A stretch of DNA of 64,000 nt from Desulfovibrio sp. A2 (lineage in GTDB: Bacteria > Desulfobacterota > Desulfovibrionia > Desulfovibrionales > Desulfovibrionaceae): positions 1 through 64,000 of the forward strand of contig NZ_AGFG01000029.1 of NCBI RefSeq assembly GCF_000226255.1, given 5' to 3'. Below, piece after piece: positions 53,764-63,900 of this stretch (the stretch's first letter is position 1; each line of letters opens with the position of its first letter). A program made the translations under genes and the position numbers. Under the pieces are notes generated by a model. It worked only from the letters and a program-made list of their open reading frames with translations, was not told the origin of the DNA and did no database searches.

Positions 53764-54534
53764 ATGAACGAATACGATTCCACGGCCACCGATTGGGATG
53801 AACTTCGGGAGTTCGTCGTCGACGCGCTGCGCAGCGTGGGCGGCGTGAAGCGCCTTGCGGAAATCGCCGGGGTCAGCGAACGCACCGTGTACGCCTGGAA
53901 GAACGGCGAGCGGTTTCCCAGCCGCGCCAACCTCGCCCGGCTTACCGAGCATCTGGAGCGCATCGCCAGCGTCGGCGCGCCCAGCGCCCCGCAGCCGCAC
54001 TGGCGGGGGCTGCATGAACGCATGCAGCGCCCCTACGGCGAGGCCCCACGCGGACACGAGCCCGCCGGAAACGCAGGCGCAGAGGCCCGGGAAGAAGCCC
54101 GGCGGCTGGCCGAGGAGTTCGTGCTGGTGGACAAGGCCGAGGCCCGGCCCAGCGCGGGCGGCGGCTCACTGCAAACCGGCGACCGCCCCGAAGAACGGCA
54201 CGCCTTCCGGCTGGACTGGCTGCTGGGGCGGGCACGCTCCACCACGGGCCTGTGCCTCATGGAGGTCATGGGACGCTCCATGGAACGCACCCTGCACGAC
54301 GGGGACCTGGTGTTGGTGAACCAGCACGACCGCGCCCTGGCGGAAGACCGCGTCTACGTGCTGCGCGTGCAGGACGAAATCTACATCAAGCGGTTCTCCC
54401 GCACTCCGGGCCGCTACCACTTCCGGGGCGACAACCCTGAATTCGCCTATCAGGACATCGAGATAGACCCGCGCGACGAATCCCTGCCCTGGGAAGTCAT
54501 CGGCCGGGTGATCTGGGCGGGCAAGGATCTGTAG
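53764..54534 (+). CDS. S24-family phage repressor (CI/LexA-like)
   Basis: 256 residues. An N-terminal Cro/CI-type helix-turn-helix (about 22-62; GVKRLAEIAGVSERTVYAWKNG), a linker rich in Ala/Glu/Arg, and an S24 peptidase domain (about 150-256) with the catalytic Ser in MGRSMERTL and the Lys in YIKRF. Such repressors hold phage genes silent and cleave themselves when RecA is activated. The ATG lies only 7 bases after a -10-like TAACAT and has no ribosome-binding site, so the message may be leaderless like lambda cI. Divergent from the zinc-ribbon/SSB operon. Confidence 0.9.
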   Translation: MNEYDSTATDWDELREFVVDALRSVGGVKRLAEIAGVSERTVYAWKNGERFPSRANLARLTEHLERIASVGAPSAPQPHWRGLHERMQRPYGEAPRGHEPAGNAGAEAREEARRLAEEFVLVDKAEARPSAGGGSLQTGDRPEERHAFRLDWLLGRARSTTGLCLMEVMGRSMERTLHDGDLVLVNQHDRALAEDRVYVLRVQDEIYIKRFSRTPGRYHFRGDNPEFAYQDIEIDPRDESLPWEVIGRVIWAGKDL

Positions 54535-54617
54535 GCTGCGGCAACGGCGGCTTCAGCGTCCTCCCTTTCTCGTGGCTTGACGCAGCCGTCCGGCGCGACG
54601 CTGCCTGATGGACCGCT

Positions 54618-54634
54618 TCGCACTTCTTGTGCGA
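54618..54634 (+). promoter_or_regulatory. Candidate S24 repressor operator before the 54667 gene
   Basis: TCGCAC-TTCTT-GTGCGA, a perfect 6-5-6 inverted repeat. It matches the operator at 53736 in both arms except one base. A second repeat, TGTGCG-N9-CGCACA, overlaps it (54628-54648). It lies 33 bases before the start codon. Confidence 0.55.
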
Positions 54635-54666
54635 TACTGTTCCGCACATTGGAACACGGAGGTCCC

Positions 54667-55038
54667 ATGCACGTTTCGCCCGTCAGTCCCGCATCCGCCC
54701 TTGCCCCTGTTTCGCCTAACGCGCCTTCGTCCGGGTTCCACGCCGACGCCGCCTGCCGGGCCGGGGCACCACCGCGTCACCGCGCGCCCCTCGCCCGTTC
54801 ACACCCCCGCACACCGGAGTCCGCCCGTCCCGCTTGGTCTGGCCACAACGTCTGGTCCGAAGGCCGCGGCCCCGACCCCATGCCCTCGTTCCTGGTGCGC
54901 TGGCACCTGGACGACGGCACCCCCTGCCACGAACCCGCGGCATCCGACGCGGAAGCCCAAGCATTCGCCCGCGACGCGCGCGACGCGGCCATGACCGAAG
55001 CCGCCGTGTACCGCCTGTGGAGCATCCTGCCCGACTGA
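54667..55038 (+). CDS. Small hypothetical protein, probably controlled by the S24 repressor
   Basis: 123 residues from an ATG with GGAGG six bases upstream. The first 75 residues are Ala/Pro/Arg-rich low complexity. The last 50 form a compact domain (PSFLVRWHLDDGTPCHEP...AVYRLWSILPD). It has an S24 operator-like site in its promoter region, so it is likely silent until the repressor is inactivated. Family and function not recognised. Confidence 0.6.
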   Translation: MHVSPVSPASALAPVSPNAPSSGFHADAACRAGAPPRHRAPLARSHPRTPESARPAWSGHNVWSEGRGPDPMPSFLVRWHLDDGTPCHEPAASDAEAQAFARDARDAAMTEAAVYRLWSILPD

Positions 55039-55245
55039 CGCCCAACTGGAGCCAGACTGGCGCTGGCCGGGCCCGCCTCTCCCCTCTGCGCCCCCCCCGG
55101 TGACGTCCAGCGACGCCCGGTGACTCCCGGTACCGTCCGGCTTTCCCCCCGCGCAGTCCGGACTCACGCCCCACCCCTCCCGTCCATTTTCCCGTCACGC
55201 TTCGGCGGCGCATCGCCCGCGCCATCGCATGGCATTCTCACTTGC

Positions 55246-55275
55246 TGGACAATAATCCCCACCCACGCCTATAGT
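55246..55275 (+). promoter_or_regulatory. Promoter of the large hybrid kinase
   Basis: TGGACA (55246-55251), 18 bases, TATAGT (55270-55275), each 5/6 matches to consensus. It lies 60 bases upstream of the kinase start codon. Confidence 0.55.
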
Positions 55276-55334
55276 GCGTTGCATATCCCCATCCGGCTCG
55301 TGCCGGTCATTTACCGGCCGGAAGGAGCCCCGCC

Positions 55335-58300
55335 ATGCCCATCACTTCGGGCCCCCTGCTGTTCCGCCATCTTTCCGTCTTCCAGCGGCTGCTGCTCGGC
55401 ACGCTGCTCATCGTGGGCTTCAGCATCGTCCTCGGCTACAGCACCCTGACCCTGATGCGCGACATGGCCGAAGACGCCAGCACCGTCTACCGGCACACCT
55501 TCATCGCCACCAGCAACCTGCAGCGGGCCAAGGAAGGCGTGCAGCGCATGCGTGCCGTCATGCGCGAGCAGATCATCGAGGTGGACGAAGCCATCAAGGC
55601 CGACCAGGTCGCCCTGTTGCGGCGCGAGGAACGCCTGTACCGCGAATGCATGGACGCCGTGCGGGCCAACTTTCGTGGCGACCCGGCCCAGATCGGGGCC
55701 GCGGAAGACCGCTACAACGATTTCCTGTCCATGCGCGACAGGGCCATGAGCCTGGCTGAAAACCGCGAGATACAGGAAGCGTGGCGCATCACCGAATCCT
55801 CGCCAGAAAACCCGGCCGACAAGTTGCTGCACACCATCGACGAACTGATGGCCGCCGCGCGCGCCAAGGCCGAACTGTATTTCCAGACCTCGGTGGCCGA
55901 ACACCGCACCATGCTGCACAAGGCCATGGCCGCCTACGCGTTGTTCTGCGCCATGGTCATCGTCATCACCTACCTGGTCAGCTGGGCCATCCGGCGTCGG
56001 CTGCTGGCCCTGACCGGCTGCGTGCAGGCCCTGGCCGACGGCGACCTTGACGTGGGGGTGCCCTACGGAGAGGAACGCAACGAAATGGGGGCCATGGCCC
56101 GCTCGCTGGAGGTCCTGCGGGGCGTTTCCCGCCAGATGGAGCAGCAACGCTGGATCAAGGCGCAAATGTCGGAAACGGCCACCGCACTGCAGCAGGCTGG
56201 CGACCTGCACGTCTTTGGCGAGCGTCTTGCCGGTCAGGTCGCCAGCGTGACCGGCGCGCCCCACGCGGCCCTGTACGTGCCCGGCGACGACGGGGTGCAT
56301 CTGGAACTGGTGGCTTCGCTGGGCGGCACATCGGGCGGCCCCCCGCCCCTGGTGGCCAAGGGCGAAAGCCTGGTGGGGCGCTGCGCCGCCACGCACGCCC
56401 CGGTGGAGCTGGCCCCCCCGCCCGGCGAAACGCTGCGCTTCGCCACGGGGGTGGGCGACGTGCTGCCCGCCGCGCTGCACGCCTGGCCGCTGCTGCTGGG
56501 CGACAGGCTGCTCGGCGTGCTCGAACTGGCCACCCTGGGCCCGCTGCCCCCCCGCGCCGCCACCCTGTTCGAAGACCTGCTGCCCATGGCCGCCCTGTCG
56601 CAGGAAGTGCTGGAGCGCAACCTGCATACCCGCAGCCTGCTGGAACAGACCCGCATCCAGGCCGATGAACTGGAAGAAAGCCGCGAGCTTCTGCGGCGCA
56701 GCGAAACGTTCTTCCGCGCCGTCTTCGAAACGGCCGGGGTGGGCATCGTCAGCGAGCGCCACGGGCTCGGCATCGACCGGGCCAACCCCGCCTTCTCCGC
56801 CTTCATCGGCGTGGGCGAGGCGGAATTGCGCGGGCGCGACCTTGCGGACTTCATCCACCCCGACGACCGCGAGGCCATGGGCGACCTGCTGGGACGGCTC
56901 ACGCCCGACCGGACCGAACGGCGAGGCGGCGGGGGCGGCACCCTGCGCGCCGAGTTGCGCTACCAGCGCCCCGACGGCGAGACGCGCTGGGCCGACGTGC
57001 GCTGCGCCCTGATCACCGACGAAGGCATCACCCCCCGCCGCCTCACGCTCATCGACGACATCACGGAACTGAAGGAACGGCAGGCGGAACTGAAGGAAAC
57101 CGAGGCCTGGTACCGGGGCATCGTGCATTCCGCCCCGGACGCCATGGTGGTCGTGGACGGCGAGGGGCGCATCGTGCTGTGCAACCCGCAGTTCGAGCGA
57201 TTGCTGGGCTACGCAGATGGCGAGCTTGCCGGGCGCCCCATCGAGGATCTTCTGCCGCCAGAACTGCACGACCGCCACGTGAAGCTGCGCAACGACTTCC
57301 TTGCCTCGCCTCTCCGGGTCATCGGCCATGAACGGGAAGTGTTGGGCGTGCGCAAGGACGGCACGCGCCTGCCGCTGGAAATCAGCCTCAGCAAGCTGCC
57401 CCCGTCCGAGCGGCACCCCATGAGCGCCTGCGGGGCCATGCGCGACATTTCCCTGCGCAAGCGCGCCGAGTCCGAACTGCTGCGGGCCAAGGAAATGGCC
57501 GAAGAGGCCACCCGGCTCAAAAGCGACTTCCTGGCCAACATGAGCCACGAAATCCGCACCCCCATGAACGCCATCATCGGCTTGGCCCACCTGGCCCTGA
57601 AGACCAACCTGGACCCGCGCCAGGCCGACTACGTGCGCAAGATACGCGCCTCGGGCCAGCACCTGCTGGGCATCCTCAACGACATCCTCGACTTCTCCAA
57701 GATCGAGGCGGGCAAGCTGACGGTGGAGAACACCGAGTTCGAACTGGAAACAGTGCTCGACACCGTGGCCAACCTGGTTTCCGAAAAGGCGGCGGCCAAG
57801 GGGCTGGAATTCGTGCTCGACGTGGCCGCCGACGTGCCCCCCGTGCTGCGCGGCGACCCGCTTAGGCTGGGGCAGATCCTCATCAACTACGCCAACAACG
57901 CCGTGAAGTTCACCGAGCGCGGCGAAATCGTGGTCCACGTCGAAGCCGTGGAAAAGACCGGGCAGGATGCGCTGCTGCGCTTTGCCGTGCGCGACACGGG
58001 CATCGGCCTCACCCCCGAGCAGAAGGCCCGGCTGTTCGTTTCGTTCCAGCAGGCCGACACCTCCACCACGCGCAAGTACGGCGGCACCGGCCTTGGCCTT
58101 GCCATAGCCAAGAAACTGGCCGACCTGATGGGCGGCGACGTGGGCGTGGAAAGCACCCCCGGCGGGGGCAGCACCTTCTGGTTCACGGCCCGGCTGGGCC
58201 TGGGCTCCGGACGGCGAACCCTGGTGCCCCGCATCGACCTGCGCGGCCTGCGGGTGCTGGTGGTGGACGACAACCCCCAGGCCCGCACCGTGCTTGCCCA

Positions 58301-59930
58301 CATGCTGGAAGGCATGACCTTCCGCACCGTGGAGGCCGACGGCGGGGAATCCGCCCTGCGCGTCATGGACGAGGCGCGCGCGGCGGGCGCACCCTTCGGC
58401 ATGGTGTTCCTGGACTGGCAGATGCCCGGCATGGACGGGCTGGAGACGGCGCGCCGCATCCGGGCGCTGGCCCCCGAACTGCCCGTGGCCATCGTCACCG
58501 CCCACGGGCGAGAGGAAATATTCGCCGCGTCCGAAGGCGTGGGGGTGGATGCCGTGCTGGTGAAGCCGGTGCAGCCGTCCCTGCTGTTCGATACGGCCAT
58601 GCGCCTTCTGGGTGCCGCGCAACCTGCGTCGCGTCCGGGCGGCGAATCCGAGTCGCCGTCGGCGCGCTCCCCCGGCGCGCAGCCCGGCGAGCCCCCCGCC
58701 CAGTTGCAAGGACTGCGCGGCGCGCGCGTGCTGCTGGTGGAGGACAACGAACTGAACCGCGAGGTGGCGCTGGGCCTGCTGGGCGAGGCGGGGCTTGCCC
58801 CCGACGCGGCAGAGGACGGGGCGCAGGCGGTGCGCATGGTCATGGAGGGCGACTACGACCTCGTGCTGATGGACGTGCAGATGCCCGTCATGGACGGATA
58901 CGAGGCCACGCGGGCCATCCGCCGCACCCTGGGGCCGGACCGGCTGCCCATCGTGGCCATGACCGCCAACGCCATGCAGGGCGACCGCGAGGCGTGCCTG
59001 GCCACGGGCATGAACGACCACGTGGCCAAGCCCATCGACCCGGACGAACTGTTCGCCGCGCTGATCCGCTGGCTGCCTCGGCGTGGGGACGCCGCTGCGG
59101 CAAAAGAGAATGCCCCGGCCGCCGGGCCGGACGCCGCTCCAGGCGGCGGGCCAGACACATCGCCAGCCGCCCCGCCGGACTCCCAACCCGACACGCCCGC
59201 GCTCGCCAGCCCGGCGTCCGCTCCCTTGGTTACCCCCTCGGCTGTCCCCCCACCCCGTGGGGCATTGGACAAGGACGGCGCGCCCCGCGTCCTTGACCCC
59301 GAGGCCGGGCTGCGCCGGGTGCTGGGCAAGCAGGCCACCTACCATGCCCTGCTGCGCCGCTTCGTCACCGAGCATGCCGACGCCGCCGCGCGCATCGCCG
59401 GGCTCATCGCGGCAGGCGACGGCGCATCCGCCACGCGCGAGGCGCATACCCTGAAGGGCGTGGCGGGCACCCTTGGCGCGCGCGTGGTGCAGGGCCACGC
59501 CGCGAACCTGGAATCGGCCCTGCGCCACGGGGCGTCGCCCGAACGCGCCAACGAGGGGTTGAAGGTTCTCTCCGCCGCGCTGGAAGAGGCCGTGCGAGCC
59601 ATGAACGCCCTGCTTGAGGACGCGGGGGCCGACCACCCCCATGGCGCGGCCAGCGCCCCGGAAGACGACGCCGGCAATGCGGCCGCGCCCGGCGCGCATT
59701 CCGCCCAGGGCCCGGCCCTGCCAGCCGACGGCGAACTGCTGGACCGGCTGGAAATGCTCATGGAGGAAGACGACAGCGAAGCCGTGGACCTTTTCAACGC
59801 TCACGCCGATGCCTTGCGCGCCGTCCTGGGGCGGGACATCGTGTCCGGCATGGGCGAGGCGCTGCGCGCCTTCGAATTCGAGACCGCACTGGAGATGCTG
59901 CGTTCGGCCCGCCCCGCCGGGCGGGACTGA
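55335..59930 (+). CDS. Hybrid sensor histidine kinase with two receivers and Hpt
   Basis: 1531 residues: membrane helix (about 15-37), periplasmic helical sensor (about 38-195), helix (about 196-215), HAMP (to about 265), GAF (about 280-420), PAS (about 450-580), PAS (about 585-710), HisKA (His 738 in [10 protein letters not shown]), HATPase (about 835-950; NNAVKFT, DTGIGL, GTGLGLA), receiver 1 (about 965-1090; [18 protein letters not shown]), receiver 2 (about 1130-1250; [17 protein letters not shown]) and Hpt (His about 1371 in AHTLKG). All phosphorelay residues are present. GGAAGGAG precedes the ATG. The HD-GYP regulator begins 86 bases after its stop, a likely output. Confidence 0.95.
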   Translation: MPITSGPLLFRHLSVFQRLLLGTLLIVGFSIVLGYSTLTLMRDMAEDASTVYRHTFIATSNLQRAKEGVQRMRAVMREQIIEVDEAIKADQVALLRREERLYRECMDAVRANFRGDPAQIGAAEDRYNDFLSMRDRAMSLAENREIQEAWRITESSPENPADKLLHTIDELMAAARAKAELYFQTSVAEHRTMLHKAMAAYALFCAMVIVITYLVSWAIRRRLLALTGCVQALADGDLDVGVPYGEERNEMGAMARSLEVLRGVSRQMEQQRWIKAQMSETATALQQAGDLHVFGERLAGQVASVTGAPHAALYVPGDDGVHLELVASLGGTSGGPPPLVAKGESLVGRCAATHAPVELAPPPGETLRFATGVGDVLPAALHAWPLLLGDRLLGVLELATLGPLPPRAATLFEDLLPMAALSQEVLERNLHTRSLLEQTRIQADELEESRELLRRSETFFRAVFETAGVGIVSERHGLGIDRANPAFSAFIGVGEAELRGRDLADFIHPDDREAMGDLLGRLTPDRTERRGGGGGTLRAELRYQRPDGETRWADVRCALITDEGITPRRLTLIDDITELKERQAELKETEAWYRGIVHSAPDAMVVVDGEGRIVLCNPQFERLLGYADGELAGRPIEDLLPPELHDRHVKLRNDFLASPLRVIGHEREVLGVRKDGTRLPLEISLSKLPPSERHPMSACGAMRDISLRKRAESELLRAKEMAEEATRLKSDFLANMSHEIRTPMNAIIGLAHLALKTNLDPRQADYVRKIRASGQHLLGILNDILDFSKIEAGKLTVENTEFELETVLDTVANLVSEKAAAKGLEFVLDVAADVPPVLRGDPLRLGQILINYANNAVKFTERGEIVVHVEAVEKTGQDALLRFAVRDTGIGLTPEQKARLFVSFQQADTSTTRKYGGTGLGLAIAKKLADLMGGDVGVESTPGGGSTFWFTARLGLGSGRRTLVPRIDLRGLRVLVVDDNPQARTVLAHMLEGMTFRTVEADGGESALRVMDEARAAGAPFGMVFLDWQMPGMDGLETARRIRALAPELPVAIVTAHGREEIFAASEGVGVDAVLVKPVQPSLLFDTAMRLLGAAQPASRPGGESESPSARSPGAQPGEPPAQLQGLRGARVLLVEDNELNREVALGLLGEAGLAPDAAEDGAQAVRMVMEGDYDLVLMDVQMPVMDGYEATRAIRRTLGPDRLPIVAMTANAMQGDREACLATGMNDHVAKPIDPDELFAALIRWLPRRGDAAAAKENAPAAGPDAAPGGGPDTSPAAPPDSQPDTPALASPASAPLVTPSAVPPPRGALDKDGAPRVLDPEAGLRRVLGKQATYHALLRRFVTEHADAAARIAGLIAAGDGASATREAHTLKGVAGTLGARVVQGHAANLESALRHGASPERANEGLKVLSAALEEAVRAMNALLEDAGADHPHGAASAPEDDAGNAAAPGAHSAQGPALPADGELLDRLEMLMEEDDSEAVDLFNAHADALRAVLGRDIVSGMGEALRAFEFETALEMLRSARPAGRD

Positions 59931-60016
59931 CCCACCGTTCCGGCATGCCGGGACCGCCCCCGACAACCGCGCGCCGTGCTGGCGCGCGCCGCCACCCCAG
60001 CCACCACGAGGCCGCC

Positions 60017-61192
60017 ATGACCGACACGCACCTGCATCCCGATGACACCCGCCGCACCGTGCTCGTGGTGGACGACACCGCGGACAACCTGACCCTGCTG
60101 AGCGACCTGCTGAAAGACGCCTACCGGGTCAAGGTGGCCAACAGCGGTGAAAAGGCCCTGCGCATCATCGCCTCCGGCAGTCCGCCGGACATCGTGCTGC
60201 TGGACATCATGATGCCCGGCATGGACGGCTACGAGGTGCTGCGCAGGCTGAAGGCCCTGCCCGGCACGGCGGACGTGCCCGTCATCTTCCTTACCGCCCT
60301 GTCGGAAGAGGACGACGAGCGCATCGGGCTGGAACTGGGGGCGGTGGACTACATCACCAAGCCCGTCAGCGCGCCCATCATGCTGGCCCGGGTGCGCACC
60401 CACCTGCAGATGAAGGCCGCGCGCGACTTCCTGAAGGACAAGAACGAATTCCTGGAAGACGAGGTGGCCCGCCGCATGCGCGAACTGGCCGCCGTGCAGG
60501 ACGTGACCATCATGTGCATGGCCTCGCTGGCCGAAACGCGCGACAACGAAACCGGCAACCACATCCGGCGCACCCAGCACTACGTGCGGGTGCTGGCGCA
60601 GCACCTCTCCCCGCACCCCCGCTTCGCCGCCGCGCTCTCGCCCGACGAGATCCCCCTGCTGTTCAAGTCGGCCCCGCTGCACGACATCGGCAAGGTGGGC
60701 ATCGCCGACCGCATCCTGCTGAAGCCCGGCAAGCTCACCCCCGAGGAATTCGAGGACATGAAGCGCCACCCGGCACTGGGGCGCGACGCCATCATGGCGG
60801 CGGAACGGCAGCTCGACACCCCGGTCTCATTCCTGCGCCATGCTCGCGAGATCGCATACTGCCACCATGAAAAATGGGACGGCACCGGCTACCCGCAGGG
60901 GCTTTCCGGCGACGCCATCCCCGTATCGGCGCGGCTCATGGCCCTGGCCGACGTGTTCGACGCGCTGATCAGCCGCCGGGTGTACAAGCCGCCGTTCGAC
61001 ATGGAGAAATCCGTGGGGATCATTCGCGAGGGGCGCGGCACCCACTTCGACCCCGACGTGGTGGACGCCTTCCTCGCCAACCTGCCGACCTTCCGGAGCA
61101 TCGCCGACCGCTACGCCGATTCGGAGGAAACGCTGGCCGAAACGCGCGCCCGCACCGAAAAGGACTACCCGCTCACGGTGTCGCAAGGCTGA
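60017..61192 (+). CDS. HD-GYP response regulator (cyclic di-GMP phosphodiesterase)
   Basis: 391 residues: a receiver domain (about 14-130; VVDDTADN, LLDIMMPGMDG, TAL, YITKPV), a linking coiled coil (about 135-165) and an HD-GYP domain (about 170-370) with LHDIGKVG, HHEKWDGTGYP and the other conserved His/Asp residues of active enzymes. It probably lowers cyclic di-GMP in response to phosphorylation, likely by the upstream hybrid kinase. It may act on the PilZ protein next to motAB in the same window; that link is inferred. No good ribosome-binding site is visible before the ATG. Confidence 0.93.
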   Translation: MTDTHLHPDDTRRTVLVVDDTADNLTLLSDLLKDAYRVKVANSGEKALRIIASGSPPDIVLLDIMMPGMDGYEVLRRLKALPGTADVPVIFLTALSEEDDERIGLELGAVDYITKPVSAPIMLARVRTHLQMKAARDFLKDKNEFLEDEVARRMRELAAVQDVTIMCMASLAETRDNETGNHIRRTQHYVRVLAQHLSPHPRFAAALSPDEIPLLFKSAPLHDIGKVGIADRILLKPGKLTPEEFEDMKRHPALGRDAIMAAERQLDTPVSFLRHAREIAYCHHEKWDGTGYPQGLSGDAIPVSARLMALADVFDALISRRVYKPPFDMEKSVGIIREGRGTHFDPDVVDAFLANLPTFRSIADRYADSEETLAETRARTEKDYPLTVSQG

Positions 61193-61281
61193 CGTCCGCG
61201 CCTCCCACCACGGGCGATGACGGTGGGGGCGGGTTGCTTCCTGTTCGCGCGTCCTTTCCCTGCGCCGCCGCCCCACGGCAT

Positions 61282-61307
61282 GCCGCACTGCCCAGGGGCA
61301 GTGCGGC
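61282..61307 (+). terminator. Hairpin after the HD-GYP gene
   Basis: GCCGCACTGCCC and its exact complement make a 12-bp stem with a two-base loop, 90 bases after the stop codon. No T-run follows. Confidence 0.4.
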
Positions 61308-61392
61308 GGCCTTGCGCCCGCCGGTGGGCTTTGCTAGACCGGACGGGCGTTCAGACCCTTTCCCGCGCCCGCGCACACCCCCACCCCTCGCC

Positions 61393-62700
61393 ATGCCAGA
61401 CACCCCCACCACCCGCCGGCCAGAGGTCGCGCTGTTCATCCGCACCTACTCGCGCTACGGCGGCGTAGAGCTTTTCTGCCATCGCTTTCACGAATACCTG
61501 CGCGCCAGGGGCGTGCCCGTGCGCGTGCTGTGCGGCGAAGTGGCCCCCGGCATGGCGAACAAGCCAATGGAGAAGACGTCGCCTGCCGTACCGCAGGACG
61601 ACGGCGGCCGACAGCATGACGCGGACGGGCCGGGCAACGCCCCCTGGCCGGATGACGCCATCCGGCTTGCCGACCCCGACGCCGCGCCACTGGCCGTGGA
61701 CATCCGGGTGCTGGGGCTGTGGCGGCCGGGCCGGTTCATGAAGAACCTGGGCCTGCACTTCGCCGCCGCGCGCGCCCTGCGCGAACTGCCCCCCACCACC
61801 GTCACCGTCAGCTTCGGCAACATGGCGGGCTGCCACATTCACAGGTCGGGCGGGCCGCACCGCGATTTCATGCGCCGGAGCCTGGCGGCGCAGCGCTCGC
61901 CCCTGCGACGGTTCACCAAGGCGCTCTCGCGCCTGCTGAACCCCAACAACCTGCTCATGACCGTGCTGGACAACGGCATCTACACCCACCCGGCCACCCG
62001 GCGCATCATCGCCATCTCGCAGAACGTGCGGGCCGCCGTGGCGCGCCAGTTTCCGCACTCCCCGGCCACGGTGGTGGTGATCCCCAACGGGGTGGACAAG
62101 CGCCGCTTCAACCCGCAGCGCTTCGCCGACCTGCGCGGCGAGGCCCGCCGGGCCGTGGGGCTGCTGGAACGCCACCGGGCCATCGGGTTCTGCTCCAGCA
62201 ATTTCGAGCTGAAGGGGCTGGACCGGCTCATCGCCGCGCTGGCCCACCTGCCCGAGGAATACGTGCTGGTGGTGGCGGGCGGACGGCGCAGCCGCAAATA
62301 TGCCGACTACGCGCAATCGCTGGGTGTGGAGAAGCGGGTGGTGTTCCTCGGCAAGGTGGGGGCCGCCGACATGCCGCGCTTCTACGCGGGGCTCGACGTG
62401 TTCTGCCACCCCTCGTTCTACGACACCTTCGGCAACGTGGTGGCCGAGGCGCAGGCCATGGGCGTGCCCACGGTGACCACCCGCGCCACGGGAGCGTGCG
62501 ACCTCATCGACGACGGCCGCACCGGCCGCGTGCTGGACGATCCGGAACCGTGGGCGCTGGCCAACGCCGTGTTCGACCTGCGCGACATCGCGGCGGGCGC
62601 GGACTTCGGCTGCGTGGAGGACGACGCGCAGGTCTTCGCCCGCTATCTGGAAGTGATCGAGGCGGTGCGCGCCGAACTGGCCGCCGCCGGAAAGAGCTGA
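61393..62700 (+). CDS. GT4-family glycosyltransferase
   Basis: 435 residues with a GT-B fold: an N-terminal Rossmann domain (about 12-215, including 'TYSRYGGVELFCHRFHEYL' and an Ala/Asp-rich insert at about 60-90) and a C-terminal domain with IPNGVDKRRF, the nucleotide-sugar site near 'FCSSNFELKGLDRLI', 'VFLGKVGAADMPRFY' and E-x7-E-like 'HPSFYDTFGNVVAEA'. It would transfer a sugar to lipopolysaccharide or another envelope glycan, probably heptose or hexose. The ATG at 61393 has no strong ribosome-binding site. Its neighbours give no pathway. Confidence 0.85.
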   Translation: MPDTPTTRRPEVALFIRTYSRYGGVELFCHRFHEYLRARGVPVRVLCGEVAPGMANKPMEKTSPAVPQDDGGRQHDADGPGNAPWPDDAIRLADPDAAPLAVDIRVLGLWRPGRFMKNLGLHFAAARALRELPPTTVTVSFGNMAGCHIHRSGGPHRDFMRRSLAAQRSPLRRFTKALSRLLNPNNLLMTVLDNGIYTHPATRRIIAISQNVRAAVARQFPHSPATVVVIPNGVDKRRFNPQRFADLRGEARRAVGLLERHRAIGFCSSNFELKGLDRLIAALAHLPEEYVLVVAGGRRSRKYADYAQSLGVEKRVVFLGKVGAADMPRFYAGLDVFCHPSFYDTFGNVVAEAQAMGVPTVTTRATGACDLIDDGRTGRVLDDPEPWALANAVFDLRDIAAGADFGCVEDDAQVFARYLEVIEAVRAELAAAGKS

Positions 62701-62786
62701 ACCAGCCAGGAAGGCAGGGACCGCCAGGCAGTCTCCCCTTGGCCACATCTCCGCACCCGGCCCAAGCCGCGCTTTCGGTCCGCGCC

Positions 62787-63776
62787 CTACAGCCGCACCC
62801 GCTGAAACGTCCCGTCGGAAAGATCGAACAGCAGCACTCCGTCCAGAGGGGGCCTTCCGGCCAGCAGGCGCAACGCCTCCGAAGTCTGCATGGAGGCCGC
62901 GCAGGCCACGGCGGGCGCGGGCGTGCCGAGCCCGTCCTCCGCCGCTCCGCCCGCGCCCAGCAGTTCGTAGGGGCTCATGGAACCGGGCTGCACCGTGGCC
63001 ACCAGGCCGGTGAGTCCGGCCACCGCCGCCGTCACCAGCGGCAGCCCGGCCCGCGCCGCGGCCCCGTGCAGGGCCATGCGCGACGCAAGCCCCCCCAGCG
63101 CGTCCACCACCAGGTCCGGCAACGGCAAGTTCCGGCATGCACCGGCGGCGTCATCCGCCCGGCCGCCATCGGCTGCGGCCGGTTCGTCACCCGCCCTGAC
63201 GGGCACGCGGCCCGCGCACAGCCCGTCCAGGCCCGCCGCATCGACGAAAGACGCCACCCCCGCGAATTCCACCGCGCCGTTCACCGCCGCCACGTGCAGC
63301 GCGGCGGCCTCGGCCTTGGGCATGCCCAGCCGGGCCTCCGCCGACAGCAGTTGCCGGTTCAGGTTGCCTGCCTCGAAGACGTCGCCGTCCACCCCCACGA
63401 TGCGCCCCACCCCGGCCCGCGCCAGCATGTCCAGCACGTGCCCGCCCAACCCGCCCAGCCCCACCAGCAGCACCGTCGCCCGCAGCAGCCGGGCCTGCTC
63501 GGCCGGGGAGAAGAACGCGTGGTTGCGGATGTAGCGTTCAGGCATGATGCCCGCGTCGCAGGCCGTGGCCTCCACGTCCCGAAGCCGCGCGCCGGTGGCG
63601 CGGGCGATGCGGGGCGTGGCGTCATGGGGCAGGCGGCGGCAGGGCGCGCCGTCCGGCAGGGGGGCGTCCACGCTGGCGCGCAGCACGGCGGCCCGCACGT
63701 CGGACGTGCGGTCGGGAAGGGCGGAAGGGCAACAGCCGGGGAAGTCGGAAGAAGCGGGGTCGCCGGGTGGGGTCAT
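62787..63776 (-). CDS. ThiF/MoeB/HesA-family E1-like adenylating enzyme
   Basis: 329 residues. The Rossmann ATP-binding loop VGLGGLGGHVLDML (about 110-125), the conserved Asp after strand 2 (VDGDVFE), NLNRQLL (about 145-151) and the C-terminal TLQ-type crossover region are present. The paired CxxC motifs that bind zinc in MoeB/ThiF are not seen. Such enzymes adenylate the C-terminus of a ubiquitin-like sulfur carrier; here no carrier or partner gene is adjacent. GGAGG lies five bases before the ATG at 63776. Confidence 0.85.
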   Translation of the reverse strand: MTPPGDPASSDFPGCCPSALPDRTSDVRAAVLRASVDAPLPDGAPCRRLPHDATPRIARATGARLRDVEATACDAGIMPERYIRNHAFFSPAEQARLLRATVLLVGLGGLGGHVLDMLARAGVGRIVGVDGDVFEAGNLNRQLLSAEARLGMPKAEAAALHVAAVNGAVEFAGVASFVDAAGLDGLCAGRVPVRAGDEPAAADGGRADDAAGACRNLPLPDLVVDALGGLASRMALHGAAARAGLPLVTAAVAGLTGLVATVQPGSMSPYELLGAGGAAEDGLGTPAPAVACAASMQTSEALRLLAGRPPLDGVLLFDLSDGTFQRVRL

Positions 63777-63900
63777 GCAATCCTCCATGCCCGCGTGCTG
63801 GCGGGGCATGGCGCACTATCGGGCATAGGCGACGGACCTGTAAAGGGGCGACGGGACTGTAAAGGGGCGGCAAGCAGGTGGCCACGCGGGCTTTGCCGCG

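Noticed and set aside
55229..55248. Sigma-54-like TGGCA...TTGCT before the hybrid kinase
   Set aside because: The GG-to-GC spacing is 11 bases instead of 10, which normally abolishes function; a better sigma-70 pair lies just downstream.
55311..59966. 1551-codon minus-strand frame opposite the hybrid kinase
   Set aside because: Same reason: antisense shadow of a high-GC gene; the plus strand encodes a full, well-conserved multidomain kinase.
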